Assembly: GCA_022801475.1 (NCBI GenBank)
Contig: JAAWSH010000095.1
Location: 1-6,649 of the forward strand
Direction of reading: 5' to 3'
Source of the DNA: Acutalibacter sp.
GTDB taxonomy: Bacteria; Bacillota; Clostridia; Oscillospirales; Acutalibacteraceae
Length of the DNA: 6,649 nt
Shown here piece by piece: positions 1 to 5,810 of the stretch. The position numbers were made by a program, and so were the translations under genes. The notes beneath the pieces were generated by a model. That model had not been told where the DNA came from and searched no databases. It worked only from the letters and a program-made list of their open reading frames with translations. The stretch's first letter is position 1. Every line of letters begins with the position of its first letter.

Positions 1-17
1 AATTTAAAACAAAAAGC

Positions 18-51
18 AAGAGGGCTGCCCATATTGGGCAGCCCTCTTTTT
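18..51. terminator. Strong intrinsic terminator, probably bidirectional
   Basis: A perfect 13-bp inverted repeat (18-30 with 36-48) encloses the 5-base loop ATATT. The core stem is GAGGGCTGCCC. On the + strand a T-run (47-51) starts in the stem and runs past it. On the minus strand the bases after the stem are also T-rich (positions 15-1 read in reverse). It lies about 10 bases beyond the stop codon of the minus-strand cysteine-rich gene and would end that transcript. It could also stop a + strand transcript entering from the left of the window. Confidence 0.9.
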
Positions 52-59
52 CTTCCTAC

Positions 60-194
60 TTAGCAGCAGCCATTGTTGCAGCCGTTGTTGCAGCCACAGT
101 CGTTGCCGATGCTGTTAAAACCGCCGCCGCAGCCACCACAGCACAGCAGGAGAAGAATGATGATTACGATCCAGGAACAACCATTGTTACACAT
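60..194 (-). CDS. Small cysteine/glycine/asparagine-rich peptide with one hydrophobic segment (44 aa)
   Basis: I do not recognise a named family. The 44-residue product begins MCNNGCSW, continues into a hydrophobic run of Ile, Val and Leu (about residues 9-17), then CCGGCGGG, and ends in a CNNGCNNGCC tail. Ten of 44 residues are cysteine (2, 6, 18, 19, 22, 33, 35, 39, 43, 44), the last two being the C-terminus. The hydrophobic run could be a short membrane segment, and the paired and spaced cysteines suggest metal binding, acylation or disulfide cross-linking; these roles are inferred from composition only. The start at 194 is preferred over an in-frame ATG at 242, which would add 16 residues, because AAAGGAGG lies nine bases upstream of 194. 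The gene is divergent from ctsR and followed by a hairpin terminator. Composition recalls other tiny Cys/Gly-rich Clostridia peptides, some possibly linked to sporulation, but no spore-type promoter was found. Confidence 0.72.
   Translation of the reverse strand: MCNNGCSWIVIIILLLLCCGGCGGGFNSIGNDCGCNNGCNNGCC
66..95. repeat. 12-base tandem repeat (2.5 copies) inside the cysteine-rich gene
   Basis: The units GCAGCCATTGTT (66-77) and GCAGCCGTTGTT (78-89) differ at one base and are followed by a partial copy GCAGCC (90-95). On the coding (minus) strand the repeat encodes the C-N-N-G periodicity of the peptide's C-terminus, so the tail could grow or shrink by whole four-residue units without a frameshift. 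Confidence 0.8.
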
Positions 195-203
195 TGAAGA
201 GCG

Positions 204-211
204 CCTCCTTT
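204..211 (-). promoter_or_regulatory. Consensus Shine-Dalgarno site that fixes the start of the cysteine-rich gene
   Basis: Read on the minus strand the bases are AAAGGAGG, a near-perfect anti-16S match, nine bases from the ATG at 194-192. No comparable site precedes the longer in-frame ATG at 242. This is the main evidence that the small ORF is really translated. Confidence 0.8.
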
Positions 212-360
212 CGTTTACATTCCATACTATTCCCAGGGGCAAAAACTGTGACGGACTTTTCGATGGATAAAAACAGTTAAAATATATAGATATGAAGAGA
301 TATATTCAGAAAATCAGAATATAAATTGAAATAAACAGAAATTTTACGTACTTTTCTATA

Positions 361-389
361 TTGACAAAAGGTATAAAAATCGATAAACT
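361..389 (+). promoter_or_regulatory. Sigma-A type promoter of the ctsR operon
   Basis: A perfect -35 hexamer TTGACA (361-366), a 17-base spacer and a -10 hexamer TAAACT (384-389, four of six consensus bases) sit in an AT-rich stretch about 43 bases before the ctsR start codon. The predicted transcription start is near 396, inside the CtsR operator. No other convincing -35/-10 pair was seen between 195 and 431. Confidence 0.75.
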
Positions 390-391
390 AA

Positions 392-408
392 AGTCAAAGA
401 AAGTCAAA
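392..408 (+). promoter_or_regulatory. CtsR operator (heptad direct repeat)
   Basis: The sequence AGTCAAAGAAAGTCAAA matches the established CtsR box, a direct repeat of RGTCAAA separated by three bases, at every defined position. It belongs to an exact 10-base tandem duplication (AAGTCAAAGA at 391-400 and 401-410), which puts the two half-sites one helical turn apart. It begins two bases after the -10 element and covers the predicted start of transcription, so bound CtsR dimer should block RNA polymerase. This indicates autoregulation of the whole operon with release by heat or protein stress. Confidence 0.95.
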
Positions 409-431
409 GACAAATTGAGAGGGATATTATT

Positions 432-884
432 ATGAGGATCAGCGATAGTGTGGCCAATTATATCCTAGAGATGCTGAACCAGGCAGGGGGAATTGCAGAA
501 ATCCAGCGTAACGAATTGGCCAATGTGTTGGGGTGTGTGCCTAGCCAAATCAACTATGTACTTACATCCCGGTTCACGCCGGAGCAGGGATTTTTGGTGG
601 AAAGCCGCCGGGGGGGTGGGGGATATATCCGCATTACCCGGCTCCAGCTTTCCACAGCAGATATGATAATGCATATGATTAACGCGATAGGGGACGCTCT
701 GGATAGCGCCACGGCCCGAGTGATGTTGCAGAATATGGTGCAAAGCGGAGTGTTAGACCGTTCCTCGGCAGAGCTCATTCAGGCGGCGGTCTCAGAGAAA
801 TCCCTGTTGGCAGTGCCAAAAGAGCTGCGGGACACAGTGCGGGCCATGATCTGCAAGAATATGCTGCTGGTTACCCGGACTTAG
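432..884 (+). CDS. ctsR: CtsR, transcriptional repressor of class III heat-shock genes
   Basis: This cytoplasmic dimeric repressor binds heptad operators and controls clp genes. The 150-residue length is normal for the family. The N-terminal half is a winged helix-turn-helix (about residues 5-70) with the recognition region around ELANVLGCVPSQINYVLTSR and the family signature wing RRGGGGYIRI (residues 59-68). The glycine-rich wing is the known thermosensor and its arginines are the contacts targeted by McsB phosphorylation. The C-terminal half (about 75-150) is the helical dimerisation and McsB/ClpC-interaction region, ending in a conserved-looking RDTVRAMICKNMLLV segment. The start is supported by a modest GAGAGGG site eight bases upstream. 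It is the first gene of the operon and lies just behind its own operator. The wing is encoded through a G7-T-G5 tract (610-622), a possible slippage point; the reading frame here is intact. Confidence 0.97.
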   Translation: MRISDSVANYILEMLNQAGGIAEIQRNELANVLGCVPSQINYVLTSRFTPEQGFLVESRRGGGGYIRITRLQLSTADMIMHMINAIGDALDSATARVMLQNMVQSGVLDRSSAELIQAAVSEKSLLAVPKELRDTVRAMICKNMLLVTRT

Positions 885-893
885 GAGGCGGGT

Positions 894-1580
894 ATGAGAA
901 TCAGAAAAAAGTATATCATTTGGGTGATTCTGGCTCTGCCGCTTCTGTTTGCCTCTTGTCGGGGTGGTGGGCTGGTGTTCAAGGGCTTCCATGGGGACCA
1001 GGATCAAGCGCTTCTGGAGCGTCTTGCGGAGAAATACCCGAACATGACCTTTTGCTGTACAGGTCAAGTGGAGGGCTCTCGCCACACCGTAGAGGCTGGA
1101 GATGGCACCATCTTCACGGTGTGGACCGCTCCGGGCAGTAAAGGGAGATTTCAGATAATAGACCATTATTTAGAGGAGTGGCTGGCAGGGCAAGGCTTCT
1201 ATAGTGACTTGGAAAATACATTGAGAGAGATGGATTTTGAATGGGAATATGCTAGCTATAATTATTATGATAGACATTTTGAGTATCAATTTGGGGCCTT
1301 AGACAACCCAGAACGCTTACTTCAGGCAGTGGAAGTGTTGGACTACACCAAGGAATGTTTTGATCATCTGTATGAAAAGTTTGTAGAGAGCGCGGGCAGT
1401 GGCAAAGACCCGGTGTTCTATCTAAAGGCAGGTTTTACTTTAAAGGGGAAAGAGCACTTCCTCCACGCCCAGATTGCGCCGCCCACAGGCGTCTGGAGTT
1501 TCGAATATGACTATGACGACTATGCCCGGTACTTTGACCGATATTTACAGGAAGATGAAGATTCGACTGTTATAGAATAA
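894..1580 (+). CDS. Putative lipoprotein of unknown function inside the ctsR operon (228 aa)
   Basis: I do not recognise a family. The N-terminus has a basic start (MRIRKKY), a hydrophobic core (residues 8-19) and LLFASC with cysteine 22, which resembles a lipoprotein signal peptide. Phe at -3 is less usual than Leu, so lipidation is likely but not certain. The mature part would be outside the cytoplasmic membrane. It contains a CC pair (54-55), a lone Cys155, and many aromatic and acidic residues, including YASYNYYDRHFEYQFG (119-134) and FEYDYDDYARYFDRYLQEDED near the end; no catalytic motif stands out. It is nine bases after ctsR, with AGGAGG (883-888) overlapping the ctsR stop codon, and twelve bases before mcsA, so it is almost certainly co-transcribed and under CtsR control. 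The usual Firmicutes order has mcsA directly after ctsR. Bases 1201-1320 are about 35% G+C, much lower than the neighbours, which could mean recent acquisition or relaxed constraint. A stress-linked envelope role is inference. Confidence 0.85.
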   Translation: MRIRKKYIIWVILALPLLFASCRGGGLVFKGFHGDQDQALLERLAEKYPNMTFCCTGQVEGSRHTVEAGDGTIFTVWTAPGSKGRFQIIDHYLEEWLAGQGFYSDLENTLREMDFEWEYASYNYYDRHFEYQFGALDNPERLLQAVEVLDYTKECFDHLYEKFVESAGSGKDPVFYLKAGFTLKGKEHFLHAQIAPPTGVWSFEYDYDDYARYFDRYLQEDEDSTVIE

Positions 1581-1592
1581 GGAGGAATTTAT

Positions 1593-2102
1593 ATGATTTG
1601 TCAAGTTTGCGGACAGCGCACCGCCACCACCCATATCAAGACGCTGGTGAACGGCCAGCTGACTGAGGCCCATCTGTGCGCGGAATGTGCCCAAAAGAAA
1701 GGCTACAGCTCCATGCTTAGTAGTTGGAATGGCTTTGGCAGCTTACTGGGGGGATTATTGGGTGAGGTGCAACCCCAAGAAATAAAGCGCTGCCCTGGCT
1801 GTGGGGCCAGCTTCCGGGAGATCAGTCAGACAGGAAAGATTGGCTGTGCCCAATGCTACAGTACTTTCCGCTCCCAATTACTGCCGGTGATTCAGCGTAT
1901 TCACGGGGCGGCTCAGCACAAAGGAAAAGTGCCAGGCGGCTCGGCTCTACGGGTAGCTGAACCAAACCATCAGCTGGTAGCGGTGGAGGAATCGCCGATG
2001 GAGGAAAAGAAGCGTCTGCTGAAAAGGGCGATAGAGGCCCAGGATTTTGAACAGGCCGCTGTACTGCGGGACCAGATAAAGGAGATGGAAAGGAATGGCT
2101 GA
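1593..2102 (+). CDS. mcsA: McsA, zinc-binding activator of the McsB arginine kinase
   Basis: McsA binds McsB and stimulates its protein-arginine kinase activity. The product has 169 residues, close to the family norm. Four CxxC pairs are present: Cys3/6, Cys29/32, Cys67/70 and Cys85/88, consistent with two zinc-binding modules. The C-terminus (about 137-168) is a UVR motif with the core QDFEQAAVLRDQIKEME, a short helical hairpin also found in UvrB/UvrC and in the ClpC middle domain. The linker between (about 89-136) is low in recognisable features. The start has AAGGAGG (1579-1585) seven bases upstream, overlapping the previous stop codon. The 3' end overlaps mcsB by eight bases, which suggests translational coupling and balanced production of the two partners. 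The UVR-coding DNA is strikingly like the matching part of clpC in the same operon. Confidence 0.96.
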   Translation: MICQVCGQRTATTHIKTLVNGQLTEAHLCAECAQKKGYSSMLSSWNGFGSLLGGLLGEVQPQEIKRCPGCGASFREISQTGKIGCAQCYSTFRSQLLPVIQRIHGAAQHKGKVPGGSALRVAEPNHQLVAVEESPMEEKKRLLKRAIEAQDFEQAAVLRDQIKEMERNG

Positions 2103-3141
2103 GTTGAAATGGTATGAAAAATCCGGCGAGAACGCCGGCATAGTTTGCAGTACAAGAGTCCGGCTGGCTCGCAACTTAAACCGGGAGCCTTTTCCGGCCC
2201 GAGCCAATTTGAAGCAGAAAGAGGAAATCGCTCAAAAGATCAGCGGAGCCCTGCTCAACGGCAATAGCGTCCTTTCCCGAGAATTTCACTTTTTGCCTTT
2301 GGAACAGCTGTCCCAGGTTCAGGCGGCAGCTCTTGTAGAGCGCCATATTGTCAGCCCGGAATTTATCACGGATCGTTTGGGCAAGGGTGTGCTGGTGTCA
2401 GAGGATGAGAGTGTGTCGATCATGATTAATGAGGAGGACCACCTGCGCATTCAAGTGTTGCGGGAAGGGCTGTGTTTAAAGGAAGCCGCCGAGACCGCGG
2501 ACCGTATTGACACTTTGCTTAGTGAGAGTTTGGATTTTGCTTTTGACAAAGAGTTTGGCTACTTGACTCAGTGCCCCACCAACCTGGGCACAGGTATGCG
2601 TGCCTCGCTCATGGTCCATCTGCCTGCTCTTCAAGAAGGCGGGGCCATACCCCGGGTAGCAGCTAATCTCTCCAAGCTGGGCTTGACGCTGCGTGGGGCC
2701 TACGGCGAGGGTACCCAGGCGGCAGGGGCCATGTACCAGTTGTCTAATCAGATCACCCTAGGGCTTAGTGAGAATCAGGCTATTGAGAATTTAGCGGCTA
2801 TTGCCGGACAGCTGATGGGTGAAGAGAAAAAAGTTCGTCAGGGGATGTGTGAAAACATTGCCTGGCAGGACAAAATAACCAGAGCGGCGGGCGTCTTGAA
2901 AACCGCCCGGCTGCTCTCTACAGGAGAGGCCATGGAACTGCTCTCCACTGTGAGAATGGGGGTGGCCCAGGGCCTGCTGGCCGGGGTGGAAATCGGCGGC
3001 CTAAACGGCCTGATGGTGAAAATCCAGCCCGCTATGCTGATGGCCGGAGAAGGAAAAGAGCTGGGAGAGGCCCAGCGCGACCAGCTGAGGGCCAGCCTGC
3101 TGCGGACGGCGCTGGAGGCTTTATGTGTGGCGGGCTGCTGA
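2095..3141 (+). CDS. mcsB: McsB, protein arginine kinase
   Basis: McsB transfers phosphate from ATP to arginine side chains of CtsR and of aberrant proteins, marking them for ClpC-ClpP. It belongs to the phosphagen (guanido) kinase fold family. Visible motifs are CSTRVRLARN (18-27, nucleotide phosphate contacts), NEEDH (112-116, with the catalytic glutamates), CPTNLGTGMRAS (160-171, with the conserved cysteine of the active site), RGAYGEG (200-206, substrate loop) and QLSNQITLG (215-223). The C-terminal RDQLRASLLR (328-337) corresponds to the RDxxRA site that forms the phosphoarginine-binding allosteric pocket in characterised McsB proteins. At 348 residues it is slightly shorter than the B. 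subtilis protein (about 363) through a shorter N-terminal lead and C-terminal tail. The start overlaps mcsA, with AAAGGAGA (2078-2085) nine bases upstream. All key residues appear intact, so an active enzyme is expected. Confidence 0.97.
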   Translation: MAELKWYEKSGENAGIVCSTRVRLARNLNREPFPARANLKQKEEIAQKISGALLNGNSVLSREFHFLPLEQLSQVQAAALVERHIVSPEFITDRLGKGVLVSEDESVSIMINEEDHLRIQVLREGLCLKEAAETADRIDTLLSESLDFAFDKEFGYLTQCPTNLGTGMRASLMVHLPALQEGGAIPRVAANLSKLGLTLRGAYGEGTQAAGAMYQLSNQITLGLSENQAIENLAAIAGQLMGEEKKVRQGMCENIAWQDKITRAAGVLKTARLLSTGEAMELLSTVRMGVAQGLLAGVEIGGLNGLMVKIQPAMLMAGEGKELGEAQRDQLRASLLRTALEALCVAGC

Positions 3142-3219
3142 ATGTGCAGACTCCCTGGCGAAGGCTGCCGCTCCATGTGAAAAAGAAACGCACAGGCATT
3201 TACCCAAGGAGGTAAGAAG

Positions 3220-3318
3220 ATGGAGGTAGAGTTGCCTAACGGCGGAGACAGTAAACCGCCTGCGCCGGGCTGGGGGTTCAGCCTTCAGCCCAGGAGAGGC
3301 GGGGCCTGCCCATGCTGA
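3220..3318 (+). CDS. Possible 32-residue peptide between mcsB and clpC
   Basis: An ATG at 3220 is preceded by a perfect AAGGAGGT (3206-3213) with six-base spacing, as good as any ribosome binding site in this operon. The frame runs 32 codons to TGA. The peptide begins MEVELPNGGDSKPPAPGWGF and ends QPRRGGACPC; it is rich in Gly and Pro, with two Cys at the end. There is no hydrophobic segment and I know no homologue. The strong ribosome binding site argues for translation. The counter-argument is that the frame overlaps a strong RNA hairpin (3256-3302) that may be the real function of the region. It might be a short regulatory ORF for clpC, a genuine micropeptide, or a remnant of a decayed gene. 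Confidence 0.4.
   Translation: MEVELPNGGDSKPPAPGWGFSLQPRRGGACPC
3256..3302 (+). other. Strong two-stem RNA hairpin in the mcsB-clpC gap
   Basis: The inner stem pairs 3267-3276 (GGGCTGGGGG) with 3282-3291 (CCTTCAGCCC): ten pairs including two G-U, with loop TTCAG. The outer stem pairs CCGCCT (3256-3261) with AGGCGG (3297-3302). They are separated by a symmetric 5x5 internal loop. There is no T-run after it, so it is not a classical terminator. It lies 74 bases before clpC and could act as an mRNA processing or stability element that sets clpC output apart from the upstream genes, or as a partial attenuator. The pairing is seen in the sequence; the role is inference. Confidence 0.5.
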
Positions 3319-3376
3319 TCAAATTGAGATAACGGACGCCCTTTTCAAACAATGCGAATACAAGGAGTGAATTAGT

Positions 3377-5806
3377 ATGTACCGTTTTACAGGCTTTACC
3401 GAAAAGGCAAACAAAGCCCTGAATCTGGCGGTGGAGTCCGCCCAGGAGCTGGGCCATGACTATATTGGCAGCGAACACATTATGCTGGGCCTTTTAAAGG
3501 AGGGCAGCGGCGTAGCCTATACTGTACTGAACAAGCTGGGCGTGACAGCTGAAGGGTATGAAAAGCTCTTACAGGAGCGCATCGGCTATGGAGCGAAGAC
3601 CAGCCTGACCCCTGAACAGTTTACCCCCCGGACAAAGCAGGTCTTGCAGATTGCGGCCATGGCTGGGAAAAGCATGAATAACAAATATGTGGGTACCGAG
3701 CACCTGCTGCTGGCTATTCTACAGGACGAGAGTTGCTATGCGGTACGCTTTTTGAAGATCATGGGGGTAGAACCCGACCGGGTACTGAGGGAGCTTAGCT
3801 CTGCGGTAAGCGGCGCGGCCTTTTCTGGGGGAGGAGAGCCCAGCAATAAGAAGAGTAGCGGCGCTCTGGAGCAGTTTGGCCGGGACCTAACCGAGCTGGC
3901 AGCCCAAGGGAAGATCGACCCGGTGATTGGCCGGACGGAGGAGATTCAGCGGGTGATACAGATTCTCTCTCGACGCACCAAGAATAATCCTGTGCTCATT
4001 GGAGAGCCCGGTGTGGGAAAAACCGCTGTGGCCGAGGGTTTGGCTCTGAAGATCCGTACGGGTGACGTGCCGGAGACTCTAAAAAATAAGCGCCTAGTGG
4101 CCCTGGACCTAACCGGCATGGTAGCAGGAGCCAAGTATCGGGGCGACTTTGAGGAGCGCATTAAGGCTGCCATTGATGAGGTGAAAAAAGATGGCAACGT
4201 GATTTTGTTTATCGATGAGCTGCACACCATCATTGGCGCGGGCTCGGCAGAGGGCTCGGCGGACGCGGCCAATATCCTTAAACCGGCTCTGGCCCGGGGT
4301 GATTTTCAGGTCATTGGGGCCACCACCATCAACGAGTACCGTAAGCACATCGAGAAGGACGCCGCCCTGGAGCGCCGCTTTCAGCCGGTAACTGTGGGAG
4401 AGCCCACCCAAGAAGAGGCGGTACAAATTTTACAGGGGCTGAAAGACCGCTATGAGGCCCACCATAAGGTGAAGATTACAGATGAGTCTATCGACGCGGC
4501 AGTGAAGCTTTCCGCCCGGTATATCTCAGATCGGTTTTTGCCTGATAAAGCCATTGACCTGGTAGATGAGGCTGCTTCAAGGGTTCGGTTACGCACCTTT
4601 ACCGCGCCAGGCGGCTTGCAGGAATTGGAACAGAAGATAAAGGACTTGGAAGCCGATAAAGCCGCAGCGGTAAATTCCCAGGATTTTGAGCAGGCCGCGG
4701 CCCTGCGGGACCAGCAAAAAGAGCTGCAAGAACAGCTGGAAAAGGCCCGGGACGACTGGGCGGCGAAAAACGAGCGGAGCAATAGCGTGGTTACCCCGGA
4801 GGACATCGCGGACATTGTCTCCATGTGGACCGGAGTGCCGGTGGCCCAGCTGACGGAGGAAGAGAGCCAGCGCCTACTGCGCCTGGAGGAAATCCTGCAT
4901 CACCGGGTAATTGGCCAGGAAGAGGCGGTTACTGCCATTGCTAAAGCCATCCGCCGGGGGCGGGTGGGACTTAAGGATGTGAACCGGCCCATTGGCTCAT
5001 TCATCTTCCTGGGGCCCACTGGCGTGGGTAAGACCGAGCTATGCAAAGCCCTGGCAGAGGCTATGTTTGGCGACGAAAAGGCTATGGTACGATTTGATAT
5101 GTCCGAGTATATGGAAAAGCACACGGTATCCCGGCTGGTGGGGTCTCCTCCTGGATATGTGGGATTCGACGAGGGCGGCCAGCTTACCGAAGCGGTGCGG
5201 CGCAAACCCTACTCAGTGGTGCTTTTTGACGAGATTGAGAAGGCCCATCCAGATGTGTTCAATATCTTGCTGCAAATTTTGGAGGACGGTCGAGTTACTG
5301 ATTCTCAGGGTAAGACGGTGGACTTTAAAAACACGGTGATTATCATGACCTCCAATGTAGGGGCACGGTTGATTACTGAGAAACAGAGCAGTTTGGGATT
5401 TTCTCAAGAGCCCAACCGGGAACGGGACTTTGAGAAGATTAAGGAGCTGGTGATGGGTGAGCTGAAAAACCTCTTCAAGCCGGAGTTCCTCAACCGGGTG
5501 GACGACATCATCGTGTTCCAAAAGCTGACTCGAGAAGATACTGGGAAGATTGCCGAAAAGATGCTGGAGGACCTGAAGGCAAAGCTTGGTGGCATGGGGG
5601 TGGAAGTGAATTTTACCTCGACGGCGGTAGAGGCTGTAGCGGCCCAGGGATTTGACGAAGCATATGGCGCGCGTCCCCTAAGGCGGGTTATCCAGAGCAA
5701 GATTGAGGACCTAGCTTCAGAGGAGTTATTGGAGGGGAAGCTGGTGGCCGGAAAGGCCTATCGGTGTGATTTTCAAGGGGAACAGTTCATGTTTAGCGCA
5801 GTATAA
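3377..5806 (+). CDS. clpC: ClpC, AAA+ unfoldase of the ClpCP protease
   Basis: A cytoplasmic hexameric ATPase that unfolds substrates, including arginine-phosphorylated proteins, and threads them into ClpP. Length (809 aa) matches ClpC of Bacillus (810). Domains in order: two Clp N-terminal repeats (about 1-145, the region that binds phosphoarginine and adaptors); D1 ATPase with Walker A GEPGVGKT (209-216), pore loop KYRG (253-256), Walker B ILFIDE (276-281) and arginine-finger region ERRF (332-335); a middle domain with a UVR-type motif QDFEQAAALRDQQKEL (435-450) in a coiled coil; D2 ATPase with Walker A GPTGVGKT (546-553), pore loop GYVG (593-596), Walker B VVLFDEIE (614-621) and sensor 2 GARPLRR (764-770). 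LGF at 673-675 is in the position of the ClpP-docking loop, so it should partner ClpP, unlike ClpB. The start has AAGGAG (3362-3367) nine bases upstream. It is the last gene of the operon, 235 bases after mcsB, and is followed by a terminator. Confidence 0.98.
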   Translation: MYRFTGFTEKANKALNLAVESAQELGHDYIGSEHIMLGLLKEGSGVAYTVLNKLGVTAEGYEKLLQERIGYGAKTSLTPEQFTPRTKQVLQIAAMAGKSMNNKYVGTEHLLLAILQDESCYAVRFLKIMGVEPDRVLRELSSAVSGAAFSGGGEPSNKKSSGALEQFGRDLTELAAQGKIDPVIGRTEEIQRVIQILSRRTKNNPVLIGEPGVGKTAVAEGLALKIRTGDVPETLKNKRLVALDLTGMVAGAKYRGDFEERIKAAIDEVKKDGNVILFIDELHTIIGAGSAEGSADAANILKPALARGDFQVIGATTINEYRKHIEKDAALERRFQPVTVGEPTQEEAVQILQGLKDRYEAHHKVKITDESIDAAVKLSARYISDRFLPDKAIDLVDEAASRVRLRTFTAPGGLQELEQKIKDLEADKAAAVNSQDFEQAAALRDQQKELQEQLEKARDDWAAKNERSNSVVTPEDIADIVSMWTGVPVAQLTEEESQRLLRLEEILHHRVIGQEEAVTAIAKAIRRGRVGLKDVNRPIGSFIFLGPTGVGKTELCKALAEAMFGDEKAMVRFDMSEYMEKHTVSRLVGSPPGYVGFDEGGQLTEAVRRKPYSVVLFDEIEKAHPDVFNILLQILEDGRVTDSQGKTVDFKNTVIIMTSNVGARLITEKQSSLGFSQEPNRERDFEKIKELVMGELKNLFKPEFLNRVDDIIVFQKLTREDTGKIAEKMLEDLKAKLGGMGVEVNFTSTAVEAVAAQGFDEAYGARPLRRVIQSKIEDLASEELLEGKLVAGKAYRCDFQGEQFMFSAV

Positions 5807-5810
5807 TACG

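Noticed and set aside
223..230. CATACTAT resembling a sporulation sigma -10 element
   Set aside because: It is on the + strand, pointing away from the small gene, and no matching -35 element is visible.
195..242. Upstream in-frame ATG at 242 extending the cysteine-rich peptide to 60 residues
   Set aside because: The ATG at 194 has a consensus ribosome binding site at proper spacing. The extra 16 residues would be encoded by the ribosome binding site region itself.
73..270. A 65-codon + strand ORF over the cysteine-rich gene
   Set aside because: It is antisense to the minus-strand gene, is repeat-derived (Leu/Gln/Pro-rich), and has no ribosome binding site.
281..306. Inverted repeat AATATAT / ATATATT in the AT-rich gap
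   Set aside because: Seven A/T-only pairs with a 12-base spacer are expected by chance in such an AT-rich stretch.
243..431. CIRCE element or other chaperone operator before ctsR
   Set aside because: No TTAGCACTC/GAGTGCTAA type inverted repeat is present; only the CtsR box is supported.
920..1141. A 73-codon + strand frame inside the putative lipoprotein gene
   Set aside because: It overlaps, out of frame, the better supported 228-residue gene, which has the ribosome binding site and a signal sequence.
3142..3180. A 12-codon frame (ATG at 3142) directly after the mcsB stop, or readthrough extension of mcsB
   Set aside because: There is no ribosome binding site and it is very short. McsB is already complete through its C-terminal RDxxRA region.
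3317..3323. GATCAAA before clpC as a second CtsR half-site
   Set aside because: It has one mismatch to the heptad and no partner heptad three bases downstream.
465..5700. Many minus-strand frames of 60-125 codons opposite ctsR, mcsA, mcsB and clpC
   Set aside because: They are shadows of strongly supported + strand genes, without recognisable domains or ribosome binding sites.
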